Assembly: GCA_035449045.1 (NCBI GenBank)
Contig: DAOTKC010000036.1
Location: forward strand, 1 to 16,338
Length of the DNA: 16,338 nt
Direction: 5' to 3'
Source of the DNA: DAOTKC01 sp035449045
GTDB lineage: Bacteria > Bacillota > Clostridia > Christensenellales > CAG-917
A program made the position numbers and the translations under genes. Each line of letters starts with the position of its first letter. The stretch's first letter is position 1. Of the stretch, positions 14,235-16,338 are shown piece after piece. Under the pieces are notes generated by a model that searched no databases, was not told the DNA's origin, and saw nothing but the letters and a program-made list of their open reading frames with translations.

Positions 14235-16016
14235 TTACGCCAGACTTTCAAGCTCTTTGAGCGTCGCCTTAAACTCCGCCATGGCGGTTTCAAAGGGCTT
14301 TTTATCGGTGAGGTCGACACCGGCGTATTTCAAAATTTCAATCGGGCCGGTGCTGTTGCCCGCCGAAAGGAATTTTTTGTAGCCGGCGAATGCCGCCTCG
14401 CCGCGCTTTATGATATCGCTGGCGATGGTGACGGCGGCTATTATTCCCGTCGAATACTTGTAGACGTAAAAGCTTCTGTAAAAATGGGGTATCCGCGCCC
14501 ATTCGTATCTTATCTGCTCGTTGTGTTTGACCGCCTTTCCATAGTATTGCTTATTGAGCTTATAATATAGATTGGAAAACGCCTCGGCTGTCAGGGGCTC
14601 GCCCTTTTCGCTCATTTCATGGGCGAGATACTCGAATTCGGCGAACATCGTCTGGCGGAAAAGCGTAGTGCGGAACATATCGAGATAGTAAGAAAGCAGA
14701 TACTTCTTGAATTCGCCCTTGGCATCCTTCATGAGGTGCTTAAGCAGCAGTATTTCGTTGACCGTGCTGGCGATTTCGGCAAGGAAAATGACGTATTCCG
14801 ATTTCTCGAAGGGTTGATTGCCGCAGCTGTAATAAGTGTGAATGGCGTGTCCCATCTCGTGCGCTATCGCGAACACTTCCGAAGTGGTTTTTTGATAGTT
14901 CAAGAGGACGAAAGGATGACAGCCGTATACGGCCCAACTGTAAGCACCGCTTCTCTTGTTTTTGTTTTCGACGACGTCTATCCAGCCCTCGTTGTAAGCC
15001 TTGTTGAAAACCTCCAAATATTCCTTACCCATAGGTTTAAGTGCCGATTCGACTAGTTTATATGCCTTTTCGTAAGATAACTTGATTTCGGCGTTCTCAA
15101 CAATGGGCAGATAAAGATCATACATATTGAGCGTTTCAAAGCCTAAAATCTTTTTTCGGAGAGCAACGTAGCGGTGAACGGCCGAGCAGTTTTTGCGGAC
15201 GCTCTCAAGCAGGTTTTCATATACCGCGGTGGGAATATTCTCGCCGAACATCGAGGCTTCGAGCGCGCTCTTAAAGCCGCGCGCGCCGGCGTAGAAGCAG
15301 TCTTTCTTGACGCAGCCGGCGTAAGTTTGGGCAATGGTGTTGATGTGCGACTTATAGGCGGCATACATCGACTCGAAGGCGCCCCTGCGAACTTTCTCGG
15401 AGCGGCTCTGGAGCAGCACGCCGTAGAGCCCGTGGGACATGTCTAACTTGTTGCCGTTATCGTCCTCGACCTTGTCAAACTTTACGTCGACATCATTGAA
15501 CATGGTGAAAATCTCTTTGAAGTTATCGGCAAAGGAAGCGACGCCCGAAAGAAGCCTTTCCTCTTTTTCGGAAAGTATGTGCTCCTTGCTCCTCGCAATC
15601 TCGGAAAGAATATAGGAATAGTTCTCGAATTCGGGGAGCTTAGACCATTCAATAAGCGTTTCAGCCGGCATCTCGGTGAGTTCGGGTTGAACAAAAGAGG
15701 CAGCCGTCATCGCCTGCACGACGAGCGCGGTCGCTCTGTCCGCCATGCCCTGATAGAGCGAAACCGAGCTGTCCTCGTCGCGGCGCATGTTCGCATAAAT
15801 ATACAGCGTCTGAAGCTTTAAATCAAGCTCCGACTGAAGACGGGCGCAGGCAAGATATTGCGCCTTGTCCTTGAGTTTGCCCTTGAACGATGAGAGTTCG
15901 GGCAGCCGCGCCTTGGCTTCGGCATACATTTCTTCCCATGCCGCGTCGGACTCAACCATATCTTCAAGCTTCCATTTCAAATGCTCGGGCGTAAATTTTC
16001 TTTCTTTGACTTTCAT
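14235..16016 (-). CDS. pepF: Oligoendopeptidase F (peptidase family M3)
   Basis: This 593-residue zinc metallopeptidase is close to the usual PepF length. The family cleaves short peptides in the cytoplasm. The HEMGH motif (residues 386-390) supplies two zinc-binding histidines and the catalytic glutamate, and the glutamate in EIASTVNE about 25 residues later fits the third ligand. The N-terminal helical lobe (YIYANMRRDEDSS and following) and the C-terminal RIPHFYRSFYVYKYSTG segment match family members. There is no signal peptide. AGAGGA lies seven bases before the ATG. The gap to the 234-residue lipoprotein gene is 165 bases and shows no clear terminator. Confidence 0.95.
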   Translation of the reverse strand: MKVKERKFTPEHLKWKLEDMVESDAAWEEMYAEAKARLPELSSFKGKLKDKAQYLACARLQSELDLKLQTLYIYANMRRDEDSSVSLYQGMADRATALVVQAMTAASFVQPELTEMPAETLIEWSKLPEFENYSYILSEIARSKEHILSEKEERLLSGVASFADNFKEIFTMFNDVDVKFDKVEDDNGNKLDMSHGLYGVLLQSRSEKVRRGAFESMYAAYKSHINTIAQTYAGCVKKDCFYAGARGFKSALEASMFGENIPTAVYENLLESVRKNCSAVHRYVALRKKILGFETLNMYDLYLPIVENAEIKLSYEKAYKLVESALKPMGKEYLEVFNKAYNEGWIDVVENKNKRSGAYSWAVYGCHPFVLLNYQKTTSEVFAIAHEMGHAIHTYYSCGNQPFEKSEYVIFLAEIASTVNEILLLKHLMKDAKGEFKKYLLSYYLDMFRTTLFRQTMFAEFEYLAHEMSEKGEPLTAEAFSNLYYKLNKQYYGKAVKHNEQIRYEWARIPHFYRSFYVYKYSTGIIAAVTIASDIIKRGEAAFAGYKKFLSAGNSTGPIEILKYAGVDLTDKKPFETAMAEFKATLKELESLA

Positions 16017-16087
16017 AACATTCCTCTTTAATTTTTATTTTCTAAGATTTTGAGCTATTAAATTGGTTCTCATCAATCTCTCAAATT

Positions 16088-16152
16088 TCGGCTACTCGTT
16101 GAATGAACTATCCTAGTGAGAATTTTTCTTAATCTGTCGCCTATTCGTTGAA
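16088..16152. repeat. Short direct repeat at the 3' end of the DUF1846 gene
   Basis: TCGGCTACTCGTTGAA (16088-16103) and TCGCCTATTCGTTGAA (16137-16152) match at 14 of 16 bases, 49 bases apart. The second copy includes the last codons and TAG stop of the DUF1846 gene, so the first may be a small duplication of that end. Confidence 0.45.
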
Positions 16153-16338
16153 GAGGTCGGAGGTGGCATACCTCGCTTCGCTCGTCACGTTCAAATTAAG
16201 CTTTCTGAGTATCTCCTCGTCGCTCTTGGAAAGAATGCAGGTAGAGTGCGCTTCGCCGCACTTTAAGGCGGGCAGCGCGTCGTAGGCTGCTTTTGCCAGC
16301 GGGTCGGTCGCCGCCGAGACGGATAGCGCAATCAAGAC
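16141..16338 (-). CDS. DUF1846 family protein, C-terminal end (partial)
   Basis: The last 65 codons of a gene that begins beyond the right edge. The frame is open to the window end, so the TTG at 16335 need not be its start. The segment VSAATDPLAKAAYDALPALKCGEAHSTCILSKSDEEILRKLNLNVT resembles, from memory, the C-terminus of DUF1846 proteins (usually about 500 residues, with a conserved EAHS-x-x-IL segment). The biochemical role of that family is not firmly established. It precedes pepF by 124 bases in the same direction. Identification rests on this short piece only. Confidence 0.65.
   Translation of the reverse strand, partial: VLIALSVSAATDPLAKAAYDALPALKCGEAHSTCILSKSDEEILRKLNLNVTSEARYATSDLFNE

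Noticed and set aside
16141..16335. Complete 64-residue gene at the right edge
   Set aside because: The frame stays open to the window end and matches the C-terminus of a longer family, so the TTG is not a credible start.

Overview
The window looks like chromosome from a low-to-mid-GC Bacillota (Clostridia-type) bacterium, probably an uncultured one. The main reason is a run of genes on the minus strand, yqfC-yqfD-phoH-pgpH-ybeY-cdd-era-recO (10368 down to 2863). This reproduces the Bacillus/Clostridium order yqfC-yqfD-phoH-yqfF-yqfG-dgkA-cdd-era-recO, with only dgkA missing. YqfC and YqfD are sporulation proteins, so the organism or its recent ancestors probably form endospores. No tRNA, rRNA, CRISPR array, transposase or phage gene was seen.

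Layout from left to right. Positions 1-106 hold the start of a membrane or exported protein that runs off the window on the minus strand, with a promoter candidate at 162-190. Positions 316-780 are a dense array of short hairpins joined by a constant 9-base linker. Next come a secreted WG-repeat-like lipoprotein (780-2744), recO, era, cdd, ybeY, a short pgpH, phoH, yqfD and yqfC, all on the minus strand. Hairpin elements of the same family fill the era-recO junction (3611-3838) and lie in the recO-lipoprotein junction (2786-2875). The 347-base era leader contains what looks like a structured RNA (4805-4946). A 254-base divergent region then separates yqfC from cysK (plus strand), which has a consensus sigma-A promoter. 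cysK converges on dnaB over one shared bidirectional terminator. Upstream of dnaB on the minus strand are a small anchored lipoprotein, oligoendopeptidase F and the last 65 codons of a DUF1846 protein.

The genes serve core functions. RecO works in recombinational repair, Era and YbeY in ribosome maturation, Cdd in pyrimidine salvage and PgpH in c-di-AMP breakdown. PhoH is an RNA-linked ATPase, CysK makes cysteine, DnaB is the replicative helicase and PepF degrades peptides. The most unusual content is non-coding: a modular family of palindromes at three consecutive gene junctions, each beginning at or next to the stop codon of the upstream gene, and the era leader RNA candidate. Two proteins also depart from family norms: PgpH lacks its extracellular domain, and DnaB carries a tail of about 100 acidic, proline-rich residues.
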